Shown piece by piece: positions 12,444 to 23,367 of a stretch of DNA of 64,000 nucleotides. A model generated the notes under the pieces. The model worked only from the letters and a program-made list of their open reading frames with translations, did no database searches and was not told the DNA's origin. How positions within the stretch are numbered: the stretch's first letter is position 1; each line of letters opens with the position of its first letter. Source of the stretch: Nyssa sinensis (taxonomy: Eukaryota; Streptophyta; Magnoliopsida; Cornales; Nyssaceae); assembly GCA_008638375.1 (NCBI GenBank), contig CM018043.1, forward strand, positions 56,438,947 to 56,502,946. The letters are read 5' to 3'. Position numbers and translations under genes: made by a program.

Positions 12444-13534
12444 TGGGTACATGAGTGTTTGTAACCAATACGTGCAGGCCAGCCTGTCATCTTCTCCACT
12501 GGAAAGCAAGGAGGTGTTGACATGTGTCTTCTATTTGAAGGTTTGTGGGTTTGCCATCCGTGTTTCATTCATCAAGTGTTGAAAGAGCTACCTATTTTTC
12601 TAATGCGTTGATATATTTGTAAATATCTGTAGTTGGGTCAACTGCTATGTGGCTTATATTCTCGTGATTGAATGTGAAAGATCCCAGGCTAGTTGGAATT
12701 TGAGAAGGGTGCCCTATTTGGTCTTTAATGTGATTGTCAATTTTCTGTGCGTGGCTGGGTTTGTGATAGCTCTGGGCTGATTTCATATTGTGAGGGATAG
12801 GCAATGGATTGCGTGGCTGGGGATGCACTGTCAGATCCCTAGCTTGAAAATTGAAACACACCCTTTGCAAGGGTGGATCAACAAGTTTAAACCCTGCTGG
12901 TTATTGCTTAGGTACTAATAACTTTATTTGATGAAAGGGGCATTTTGCTCCAGCTCTACGAGATAAGATTCATGTAGCCGATTTTAAATAATTAATATAA
13001 GATGTTGTTGTGTTGTGTTGTGTTGAGTTGAGTTGAAGATCATATGACCTCCTTTTTCGTTCTCCACCCTTTCATGGCAGTTGAGACTGGACTTTGTAAA
13101 TTTTTGCATTGAATTGAGCCTACTATTTTCCATTACCATTTTAGCTTCAATGTGAGATATGTTTTGGCCCAGTTGCTCACTCTGTAATTTCTGGTTAAAA
13201 TTTGAGAAAATATATTTTGGGTTGTGTTTGAGTTGTGATGATTTCTATGATAGAACATGTTTGAATCACAGAGTTTGGGTCACAACTGCATGTAGGACTA
13301 TATATGTTAACCCATAGCTACTACTTTCAGGGTTTGGGCAGGTGTTGATTGTATTTTTAATGTATCCAACTTTTCATGGATAAATTGCTGGACTCTCCCT
13401 TAGTTTCTGTTTATAGAACTGTCTATATTGCTGTGGCTACTTCAGTTATGGTCTTGTGAACCTTAGTCGTCGTGAAGTGATCGACCAACTTAAAATCGTT
13501 ATGCTGCCATTGGCAAATTTATGGGAGCCACTGG

Positions 13535-13765
13535 GGAAGGTAACGGGACGAATTTGGAGTGGGAGATTCTTGTTTAACATTATCTTGCAGATTTTTTTTT
13601 TTTCCAAACTCGAGACGGGTTCCCATGTGAATAGAACAATAAAGTGATATTTTTTTTTAAAATATACAACTTTATTAAATTTGTATAAGTTTTTAATAAG
13701 TGATTAAAAAATATTATTATAAATTTTTATCATGTAATGTAAAATTTATTTATTATTATATTTTA
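13535..13765. mobile_element. Truncated relative of the 38-kb hAT-like element
   Basis: GGTAACGGGACGAATTTGGA at about 13540 matches GCTAACGGGGCGGGTTTGGA at 38030 at most positions. Farther in, AAATTTGTATAAGTTTTTAA and the following AAAAAATATTATTATAAA match the 38305-38355 stretch of that element. Only the left arm is recognisable, so this is a truncated or decayed copy. Confidence 0.55.
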
Positions 13766-14149
13766 CACCTCGAAGCCAAGGATAGGACAAATATAATAGT
13801 TTGTTCATCTATCTTGTGCAAATCAAAATTTTCATTTTTTTACCCTAAGAAGCACAAACCCTCTCCGAATATTATTCCAATTATTTCGGGTTCATCTCAA
13901 TAAATTATTATATATATATATATATATATTTACTATTTCAACTGAAGTTAATTTTGATATCTTTTCTTAACATATCTCTCAATGTGAACCAAGTAATTTT
14001 TATTTTAGTAGCGATTTTAAATCACCTGAATCGATTTTCTTTCATTTTATCGTTTATAGGTATTACTTTTTTAATTTTATTTTTTCTTATTTACCACACC
14101 CATTTCAAATATTTTCAATTTGGTTACATTTATTTTATGTGCATGGCTT

Positions 14150-14450
14150 TTTTTAACAAGGATGGAGCTTGGGGTTGGCTGGGGTGGGTTGTAACCCTCT
14201 CCAAAATCTGACCAAAACAAAAAAAAAATTACTTGTGAAATTCTGTAAATTAGTCCCACCCCAAATTTTAGCCGAACCCAATTTTTACCCTTCATTTTAA
14301 ATTTTTTACCCCAAAAATTCAACTCAACCCAAAATTTTTATTTTTATTTTCTCATTTCTCTCCCAAAGTTTTGGCTCAATCCAAAGAAATTTCACTAAAA
14401 TTTTCTCCAAAAGTTTTTAACCCCCCAATTTTTTTTCCTTCCTCCTCCCT
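14150..14450 (-). repeat. Dispersed repeat, shared with 32040-32310
   Basis: Read on the minus strand this segment contains GGAGAGGGTTACAACCCACC and long TTGGGTT/AAATTTT-rich stretches. The segment at 32040-32310 on the plus strand has GAGAGGGTTAACAACCCACT in the same context. The two are diverged copies of one family in opposite orientation. The element type is not identified. Confidence 0.55.
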
Positions 14451-14656
14451 TAGTTTCTCAATGGCTAATCTCATAAATTGATTCTAAAAACTGTGCTAGA
14501 TGGATGAGACCTTTGTTAACTTAATGTGGAACAGAAAAAAATGAAGGAAAATTGAATAATTGATTACGTCGAATTTTTTAAAAATCAAGTAACATAAGGA
14601 CTCCTCACCCAAATAAGAAAATAAATTCTTTAAAATTCTAAATTAATATTTTATTA

Positions 14657-14915
14657 TGTTGAATCTTTAAATTTTTCATAGATCCGAACGAAATAAAGTA
14701 AGAATATTATTTGATTAAATCACGGCAAACTTGGAGCCTAGAGAAAAAATATAATTTCTTATGTGAAGAATCAAAAGGAAAAAAACAAAACGAGTTTTGC
14801 GAATGACAAAAATAATATATTTTATTGAAAAGTAACTCAATCAAGCATCAAGCTTTTTTTTAACACGACAGAACTTTGGAGACCATTACACACTCGCACT
14901 CGGCTCACAGTGCCC

Positions 14916-14947
<32 letters not shown>

Positions 14948-15138
14948 AAATCTAATCCTAATGCAATTAGGACTTCTAATCATATTCAAACTAATAATAC
15001 TATTCCTACTAGGATAAAGACTCCTAGTCCCACTAATAATATGTTACTCAACTCTTACCTAAAACATATTAAATACTACTAGGACTTAATATTAAGAGTC
15101 CTACTAAAACTATACTAATTTAGTTTAATTAGCTCACA
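14657..15138 (-). repeat. 3' LTR of the Copia element
   Basis: It begins TGTTGAATC and ends CTCACA on the plus strand, giving the TG...CA termini. It holds a (TA)n tract (14917-14942) absent from its partner, where (CA)n stands instead. Confidence 0.92.
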
Positions 15139-15140
15139 TT

Positions 15141-18100
15141 ACCTCTCTTAAACCAAGCTTTTCAAGCTTTACCATGCCAAATAATCTCTTCAACTTTAAA
15201 AAAGAATTTGTTTTGAGTGACTTTGTAAAAATATCTACAACTTGTTCTTCAGAAGGACAAAAATCAAGTTGGATCTCCTTGTCATTCACCAAGTCACGAA
15301 TAAAGTGAAACTTGATATCAATGTGCTTATTCTCTTATGAAAAACTGGATTCTTCGTCAATGCAATGGCTGACTTGCTACACAAAATATTGTTGTAGGAC
15401 CATTCTGCTTGTGTTGTAGAATACCAAGCATCCGTCTAACCAAACTGCTTGAGTAGCAATATTCTCTGCTGCAATGTACTCTGCCTCTACTGTTGAAAGA
15501 ACAACAACCTGTTGCTTTTTAGAAGACCAAGAAAATACACCAGAACCAAGATGAAAGACATATCCTGATATACTCTTTTGCATCTCAGTATCACCTTCCC
15601 AATCATTATCTATATATCCAACAAGTTCCAAATTGTTAGAAGATGAGTAAAAAATACCATCACTTTGCGTACTTCGAATGTGTCGCAAAATCTGTTTAGC
15701 AGCTTGCAAGTGAAATTGATGTGGAGTCTCCATAAATTTGCTAATCAATCCAACACCAAACACAATATCTGGCCTAGTAGAAGTCAAATATCTCAAGCGT
15801 CCTACCAACCTTTTAAAGTAAGTTGGATTCACAAGATCACCAGTATCATCTCTCACCAATTTCAACCTCTCCTTAATTAGAGTCAAAATTAGATTGGACT
15901 TGTCCATCCTGAACCTTTTCAAAATATCATTGGCATACTTTTTCTGTGAAATAAAAATTTCACCATCTGTTTGAACAACTTCAATGTCAAGAAAATAAGA
16001 CATTAGTCCCATATCTGTCATCTCAAAGTAAGCTATCATAGCCTCCCTGAACTCTGAAAACAACTTTGGATTATTGCTAGTAAATATCAAATCGTCAACA
16101 TATAAGCACACAATAAGAATATCACCATGTGAATTAGACTTGATATATAAAGTATGCTCATAAGGACATATCTTAAAACCATGCTCAACAAAATAAGAGT
16201 CAATGCGTGTATACCACGCTCTAGGTGCTTGCTTCAATCCATACAATGCCTTATTCAATCTAAAGACTTTGTTTTCATGCCCTTTTGTCACATAGCCGAC
16301 AGGTTGTTCAACATAAACCTCTTCTTTAAGTACACCATTCAAGAACATAGATTTAACTTCCATTTGAAAAAATTTTCAATTATTTTGAGCAGCAAGAGAA
16401 ACAAATATGATAACTGTATCAAGTCTAGCAACAGGAGCAAATACCTCAAAATAATCAATACCTGTCTTTTGTTTGTAACCTTTAGCCGCCAATTTTGCTT
16501 TAAAGCGACCTACCTCACCATTAGGCCTATACTTTGTCTTGTACACCCACTTCACACCAATTGGTTTTTTATCACTAGGAAGAGTAGTAAGTTTCCATGT
16601 GTTGTTCTTCTAAATGGCATGGATCTCATCATCCATGGCGTTAATCCAATGATTATCACGAGAGGCTTCTTCAAAAGTCACTGGATCACAACCTGCAAAT
16701 AAAGCAAAATTTACCAAATCTTCATTAGTTGGCTCATTATCACTACGAACAACATAATCCTGTAAGAGAGCAGGCAAGTGGCGCTGGCGTTGAGGACGCC
16801 TAGAGGACTCTGCATGAGATAATGACACATCTGAAGATAGAGGATCACTAATCTGAGGCTCACTCTGTATTTCAATATGTGGATTTGTATTATTAAAAGT
16901 TAAAGCTAGTTGGATTTGATCATTCTGAGACCAATTCTAAACTCCTTGCTTATCAAAAGTCACATCACGACTGATAATCATCTTCTCTATTATTAGATTA
17001 TACAACTTGTAGGCCTTTGACAATCGACTGTAGCCAATGAAAATACACTTTTCACCTCTATCCTCAAGTTTGTTTCTATGATGATTTGGCACATGAGCAT
17101 ATGCAATGCATCCAAACACCTTTAGGTGTTTAATGACAGGCTTCTGTCCACTCCAAGCTTCCTGTGGGGTTTTGTTATAAACACTTCTAGTAGAACACAT
17201 ATTCGAAACATAAATAGCACAAGCAACCGCTTTAGCCTAAAATCCTTTAGGCAGATTTTTAAATTTTAACATGTATCTAACCATATCCATATCAGTTCTA
17301 TTCTTTCTTTCCGTCACTCGATTTTGTTGTGGAGTATATCTACTAGTCAACTGATGCCTAGTACCATGTTTCTCCAAAAAAATCATCACAAACAAGATAC
17401 TCTATACCCCAATTAGTTCTCAAAGTTTTAATTTGAAACTTACTTCGCTTTTCAACATAGGCCTTGAATTTTTTAAAAGTATTACAAGCATTAGATTTAT
17501 GTTACAAAAAATAAACTCATGCTTTTATGCTAAAATCATCAATAAATGTAATAAAGTACCTACTGCCACTATTAGAAGGTACCTCCACTGAGCATAAATA
17601 TGAGTGTATCAATCCCAAAGGTCTCTTGGCTCTTCATGAATTTCTTATAGGAAAAAAATTTCTATGTTTCTTTCCCATAACACAAGTTTCACAAACTCTA
17701 TTTGGGATATCAATAGTAGGCAAATTAGAAACCCAATATTTTCTAGCAAGAAAATTAAGACTGCCAAAATTCATATGCCCAAAATGCATATGCCATAACC
17801 AACTATCATCATCAATCATAGAACTAAAGCAAGGTAAATTTTTACATTTAATATTCAATAAAAATAAATGATTTGGAGTCATGTTTACCTTTGCTATTAC
17901 CCTCATATGATCATTATTGATTGTGTAAACTCCATGGTGGATTCGCATATCATAACCTCCCTCTGAAAGTTGTCCCATACTTAACAAATTTTGTTGCAAA
18001 CCTAGTACATAAAACACATTTGAAATATACTTGTGAGACCCATTCTTCAAACTGATTGTTATTCTGCCTTTACCCATCACAGGTATCTTTGAATTATTTT

Positions 18101-18242
18101 CAAACTTTACCTCTGATCGAACAGACTCATCCAAATAAGAAAACATGTCTTTCTTACCACACATGTGATTACTACAGCCAGTATCTAAATACCACTTAGT
18201 ACCATCACCATTATCCACAACATTATAAGCCAGCAACACGGT
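15141..18242 (-). pseudogene. Copia pol: protease, integrase, RT, RNase H (broken)
   Basis: Reading leftward: protease with the active-site triad in WYLDTGCSNHM (about 18190); the pre-integrase domain with LWHMHFGHMNFG and CETCVMGKKHR (about 17660-17820); integrase remnants ending in KVFGCIAYAHVP and CIFIGYSRLSKAYKLYN (16937-17200); reverse transcriptase with RLNKALYGLKQAPRAWY and the catalytic LYVDDL (about 16095-16260); RNase H with SISGYVFHLGSGVFSWSSKK and LSTVEAEYIAA (about 15470-15570). Stop codons separate the blocks, for example after DDEIHAI (16610) and before the SLAAQNN segment, and a frameshift follows EYIAAENIATQAVWL. It is not functional. Confidence 0.93.
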
Positions 18243-19251
18243 CTCTACTTCATTATTACCACCAGGATTGTTTTCAGCAACATTAGCTTCATGATCTCTA
18301 TTATTCGGCCTTCTAGATCTGCAATCAGACTTTTTATGCCCAAACTTGCCACAATTAAAATATTGAATGTTGAATTTATGAGATTGTGAATTAGAATTGT
18401 TAACGTCCCCTCTTCCTTGGACTGGTCTGTGCTGTCAATTATTATTCTGCCACTGATTATTGTCATGCCATTGATTGTTATTCTGCCACTGATTGCCTTT
18501 GCATCTTCCTTCACCAGATCTATTTTGCCCATTATTGCCTCTGCCTCCTCTGTTGTCATGATTTTGTCCTCTATTCTGGTAGCCTTGAAAACATTGATTA
18601 AATCCTGCATTATTCTGAGACTCATTTTTTTCATTCTTAAAACTTAATCGAGCTTGCAAAGCTTCTTTAACTGAATTTTTTGATCTCTCATTAAAGCATT
18701 GTTCATGAACAGTAAACGAACCTTGTAATTCATTCACTGTCATGGACTCTAAACTAGCACAGACCCTTCAATAGCAGTCACTTTTTATTGAAACTGCAGT
18801 GTCAAGCTTTGAAGAAAATTTTTAACTATTTGACGGTTTACTATTTGTTCACTATTAGTCCTCATCTTATTAACGAGTGCCGCGATCTGCGAAAAATAAT
18901 CAGAAATAGTTTCTGAATTTTTCATCTGTAACAACTCAAAATCTCTATGCAATTTTTATAATCTAACCTTTTTCACCTTATCAACACCAACATATATTTT
19001 TTTAAGAATATCCATGCTTGTTTCGCAGACTGAATATAGACAATTTTACTAAGAATAAAAAAATCTAATACTTGATGAATGCAATTTAAAGTTTTGAAGT
19101 GTACTTGCCTTATTTGCTCATCTGCATCTGCTGTAAGCTCTTCATTAATGAATTTCGTCGTCAAACCACTTGAATAAAAAAAGGTCATCATCGCACTCTC
19201 TGTTTTCCTATCAAATTTGTAAACCGTACAAATAATTGAAATCATCTTCAC
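18243..19251 (-). pseudogene. Copia gag with CCHC zinc knuckle (broken)
   Basis: Fragments read GVDKVKKVRL, ETISDYFSQIAALVNKMRT and an Asn/Gln-rich stretch of repeated QWQNNN units, then CGKFGHKKSDC (18315-18347), a C-x2-C-x4-H-x4-C knuckle that begins with the C of YFNC just before it. The recognisable gag starts only about 90 bases from the primer-binding site, so the N-terminal part of gag seems to be missing. Several stops and frame changes are present. Confidence 0.88.
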
Positions 19252-19265
19252 GAACTAAAAAATCA

Positions 19266-19278
19266 GGCTCTGATACCA
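19266..19278 (-). other. Primer-binding site of the Copia element
   Basis: On the minus strand TGGTATCAGAGCC, complementary to the 3' end of initiator-Met tRNA, two bases from the LTR boundary at 19281. Confidence 0.9.
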
Positions 19279-19280
19279 AT

Positions 19281-19755
19281 TGTTGAATCTATAAATTTTT
19301 CATAGATTCGAACGAAAGAAAGTAAGAATATTGTTTGATTAAATCATGACAACCTTGGAGCATAGGGAAAAAATATAGTTTCTGATATAAAGAATCAAAA
19401 GGAAAAAAATGAAACTAGTTCTGAGAATGGTAAAATAATATATTTTATTGAAAATGAACTTAATCAAGCATCAAGCTTTTTTTTTTAGCATGGCAAAACT
19501 TTGGATGCCATTACACAATCGCACGGCTCACAGTACCCACACACACACACACATATTATATATAAAATCTAATCGTAGTGGAATTAGGACTTCTAATCCT
19601 ATTCAAACTAATAATATTATTTCTACTAGGACAAAGACTCTCAATTCCATTAATAATAAATTACCTAACTCTTACCTAAAACATATCAAATACTACTAGG
19701 ACTCAACATTAAGAGTCCTACTAAAATTATACTAACTTGGTTTAATTGGCTCACG
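19281..19755 (-). repeat. 5' LTR of the Copia element
   Basis: It begins TGTTGAATC and ends CTCACG on the plus strand; the usual terminal CA has mutated to CG. It is followed directly by the target duplication TATTA (19756-19760). Confidence 0.92.
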
Positions 19756-20002
19756 TATTAATTAAAAAAATTAATCAGAATACTACTATTTTAACTTAGA
19801 AAAGTAAAACTCTTATTTTTATACTAATTCTAATACAATAAAGATTATTTATTTGAATAAGAAATCATTAATTCTAATATTTCCTATATTATTCCTAACG
19901 AAACTAAGAAATGAGAGATACATGGTGTTTATCTATACATAGTTGGATTAAAACATCATAAGCTCAAAATGCTTATTGTGTGATATATTTGTTGCATGGT
20001 AA

Positions 20003-20546
20003 TTAATAGAGGCGACTCTCTTATAATTAATATTTAATATATTAATAATCTCTAATAATTAATAAATTTTTAAGAACTAACTTGGTTTCTTGGTGAATAA
20101 TTAATAATTCTATTACTTAATAATTAATACATTTTTCAAAAAAAACTCTTTATAATGTTAATTTTTAAAAAGATAAATAGTTATATATGTATTTATATAT
20201 ATCATATATATGAGATGTCTTTATAATTATATCAATTAATTGTACATAATTGAAGTTAAGAATTATTATAAATGAAAAAAACTATAACATCAAAAAACAC
20301 AACTTCTTTACTTGAAATTGGCATTAAGAATTTTTTTATGTCACAAGTTGATCAGTATGTATGTATTTTTCTATGAAAAACTAAAAATTAGTTAAAAAAT
20401 TATATATAATGTCTTATTTTTTATTGAAAATCATTTACATATAAAAAAAAATTATTGATTAATGAAAATATATATGAGAAAATTTAATAATTAATAAATT
20501 TTTAATTTCTCGTATCTAATAATTATAAGAAAATTAACTATAATAC
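20003..20546. mobile_element. ~540-bp AT-rich inverted-repeat element, copy 2
   Basis: This is the inverse-orientation relative of the element at 9618-10149. Its left part (CTCTTATAATTAATATTTAA, then TAATAATCTCTAATAATTAA and GAACTAACTTGGTTTC) matches the reverse complement of the right part of that copy. The right end (TAATTATAAGAAAATTAACT) is a weaker inverse of the left end. It lies just right of the Copia element. Confidence 0.7.
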
Positions 20547-20704
20547 TAGTATTACTTTTCTACGAAGTCGTCTACATTTATATTGGAGCTAGGGTTAGTA
20601 GTTCTTGACACGCTCGCATGTTTATAATGAAATTAAGCTAGAATAACTTATATGCATGTAACCTTACATTTGCCGCAATTAATCATTAGAAATATAAAAT
20701 TTAA

Positions 20705-20755
<51 letters not shown>
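20705..20755. repeat. (TC)n(TA)n microsatellite
   Basis: About 12 TC units run directly into about 13 TA units. The same compound pattern recurs at 31562-31619. Confidence 0.95.
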
Positions 20756-21979
20756 CTAGGCTGTAGTTTTTGTACAAGATTTTTCATTATTTCATGTATA
20801 ATACTTAACTCTAAATTTAATAGGAGAAATCTTTTCTTATTCCGATACATATTTTAATTACAATTTGACACATTAAAACTATAATATATATGTAAATAGA
20901 AAAAGATTTTTTTTACTTGATGTAAAACTAAGTACCAACAAATTTTCATTCATTTAGGCAGTTAATTTCTAAAGTTTATGAGCCTCCACTAATAATGAAT
21001 ACCCCATTTGACAATGATGAATTGCAGAGAAGATTCACACACTTAAGGATCATATTATTAATCTTAGGATGAAACGTGTATAAATATGTATATATGTGTG
21101 TGTGTGTGGAGAAACTAAATAAGTTGTAGCAAATATGCCCAAATACATCATTTCATCTTGTATAAGTGATGCCTCTATTTAATAAGAAATGGACATGTGA
21201 GTACGAAAGGAATTAAATAAATATTGAATGAATTAATCTCAGATAAGAAAGATAAGTAAAACACATATAGAAAAAACACACAATATATATGATTCATCGT
21301 GGGTATAGTAATAATTAATTTACTATCTATTAAAGAGATTGTATAAATAAAATATTCACAAACTCAAAATTTATTTTACATCCAATCACGACTCACCAAA
21401 ACCGACTCTCCTCCTCTCACTCATACCCTAAAAAATCACACCATTATATATATGTAGTCCGAATGGGAAAGTTCCTTCCATTCAGACGGGAGACTATTAA
21501 TTAGAATCACACTTAGTAATAGAACAATATCCAAAACAATCTCACATTGTGTCAATTTTTTGAGTCGCAGACGAGTCATCAAGAATTAAGATAAATTCAT
21601 GCAAAAAAAAATCAAAAATTTATTGCAAAATATCTCACGTGTCCAATTCTTATTAGATGGTGGCATCATCTATACAAAAATGATGTGATGTCTGGAGGGC
21701 ACTTAATAATTTCTCGCAGAAAACTAGTCCAAATAACATTTAACAGGACCAAAATACATGTTTTGTGGTCCTATGAGAGGTTCAGTCAACTTGAAGCATT
21801 TAACAAGACAAAGAACAATAGTAATTTGAATTTAATTGAAAAGGGTAGCTGAGCCTGTTGGTGTGGTCCAAAATCAGATTCGGATTTATACGATAAAACC
21901 TTAAATTAGAGGATAGCATTGAATTTGGGGTCCACACTAAAACCCTACAAACTGAAGAAACTAACATATTAAACTATTA

Positions 21980-22201
21980 GTAATGTTATGCTTATTTAAA
22001 TTTTTTATCAAAAGTGTTTACACAGTTGATATGGCAACATTGTATTGGTTTTATATCACATCATGATAAGATATAAAACCAATACAATGCTGATATGATA
22101 TAAAATCAATACAATACTGATATGATATAAAACAAATACAATGTTACTACATCAGCTGTGTAAATATTTTTGATAAAATTATTAGGTTCGTATAGCATTA
22201 C
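21980..22201. mobile_element. 222-bp fold-back MITE with TTA target duplication
   Basis: The two arms (about 90 bp each) are near reverse complements: GTAATGTTATGC at the left end and GCATAGCATTAC-like sequence at the right end (TATAGCATTAC), with inner matches at ATCAAAAGTGTTTACACAG and CTGTGTAAATATTTTTGAT. The element is flanked by TTA (21977-21979 and 22202-22204), the 3-bp duplication typical of PIF/Harbinger elements. The middle contains repeated TGATATGATATAAAA units. A transcript would fold into a long hairpin. Confidence 0.8.
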
Positions 22202-23190
22202 TTATTAAAGTACACGAAAGCAACCCACTTCCATCAAAGTGTGACTCTATATATATATATAGCTACCATATAATATATACGTGGGTATATCTATTCTAGG
22301 TAAGTTTGCTTCCTACACGAAATTTAAACATGCAAATGCAATTTTGGTTGTATTTTAAAAGCCATAAAATGAAAGAAAAAAATAGAAGCTAGCTAGGGTT
22401 TGCTCTATATGGTTTGTTAGTCTCTATCTAGGAGTTAATGAGAAGGAAAGCTAAAAAAAAGAAAATGAGACTTGTAGCATATTAGCGGATGAGATCAGAG
22501 AGAGGGAGGGATCTGGGGAGATGATATCTTGATGTATCTTTAGAGATATGGGAGAGAACATAACATCAAGAAGATGATTACCCGAAAGAAAAGGGAGTGT
22601 AGTGCACTATGGGCTGCACTCTAGGGCACTACTTATATATATATATATATGTATATATATATTATGAGGTCAGCAGCTCAGGAATTTTGGATAATAGGAC
22701 AGATTTGAGCTTCACTGGCAAATCAAAGTCTAGTTTCATCAAGAGAAAGACCGTGTGACAGACAATTAGACGAAGAAACCACAAACCCCGTGTGTGTGTG
22801 TGAGAGAGAGGGAGAGAACCAATGTAAATACATGATAAGGAAAGGAAAATCTCATGATGGTAGTGTCAAAATCAAACAAATAACGCAATCTCAAAAGTTG
22901 AACAAGAGAGAGAGAGAAAGCCAGAATACTCTGCAACAGTCAGAATTGTGGAAAAAGGGGAATGAGACTGTTACAGGTTGAATTCAAGGTGGGACTGAAT
23001 ATTTCTATTTACCAATCTTAATATTGAGAGAGAGAGAGAGAGAAAGAGAGAGAAATTTTGAAGATCATAATGATATATTTTTACTTATATTAATGGAGTT
23101 AACAATTAGCAATATTAGCTATCCTTTGAGAGTTTTCACTGCTTCCACTTCTCACCTTTCATCTCTCTTTTTTGTTGCCTTTTTTTTTCG

Positions 23191-23367
23191 AATAATGTTA
23201 GTATTATCTTTATTTTTTATTAAAATTATTTATTTTCATGAGTTAGTAGTATATTAGTTAGATATTACATGATATTATATCATAATGTAATATTTAATCA
23301 ATACAACACTGCCAACTCATGAAGGTAAACATTTTTGATAAAATTTTTAAGTAAACCTAACATTATT
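23191..23367. mobile_element. 177-bp fold-back MITE
   Basis: Termini AATAATGTTAG and CTAACATTATT are exact reverse complements, and the arms stay complementary for about 85 bp (TTCATGAGTTAG against CCAACTCATGAA; GATATTACATGATAT against ATATCATAATGTAATAT). It shares the ATTTTTGATAAAATT and TAATGTTA motifs with the 21980-22201 element, so the two are probably related families. Confidence 0.75.

Larger units (their letters stand above)
12444..14656. other. ALKBH9B 3' UTR and intergenic DNA with element remnants
   Basis: The first part (to perhaps 12900) is unique sequence consistent with a 3' UTR. A short (TGTTG)n/(TTGAG)n microsatellite lies at 13002-13036, followed by two element remnants listed separately (13535-13765 and 14150-14450). 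No gene is visible here. Confidence 0.6.
14657..19755 (-). mobile_element. Full-length decayed Ty1/Copia LTR retrotransposon
   Basis: Two LTRs (14657-15138 and 19281-19755) bound a 4.1-kb interior read on the minus strand. The 5-bp target duplication TATTA (14652-14656 and 19756-19760) is exact. The primer-binding site next to the right LTR reads TGGTATCAGAGCC on the minus strand, the standard initiator-Met tRNA site of plant Copia elements. A purine-rich tract (minus strand AAGAGAGGTAA) adjoins the left LTR. Order on the minus strand is gag with a CCHC knuckle, protease, integrase, reverse transcriptase and RNase H, the Copia order. Over the first ~150 aligned LTR bases I count about 20 differences, so the insertion is old. 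All reading frames are interrupted. Confidence 0.95.

Noticed and set aside
12592..12870. 92-codon minus-strand frame after the ALKBH9B stop
   Set aside because: No family resemblance; it lies in probable 3' UTR of the opposite strand.
22790..23257. Frames made of GA-repeat-encoded Arg/Glu runs
   Set aside because: They are translations of (GA)n microsatellites and of a MITE.
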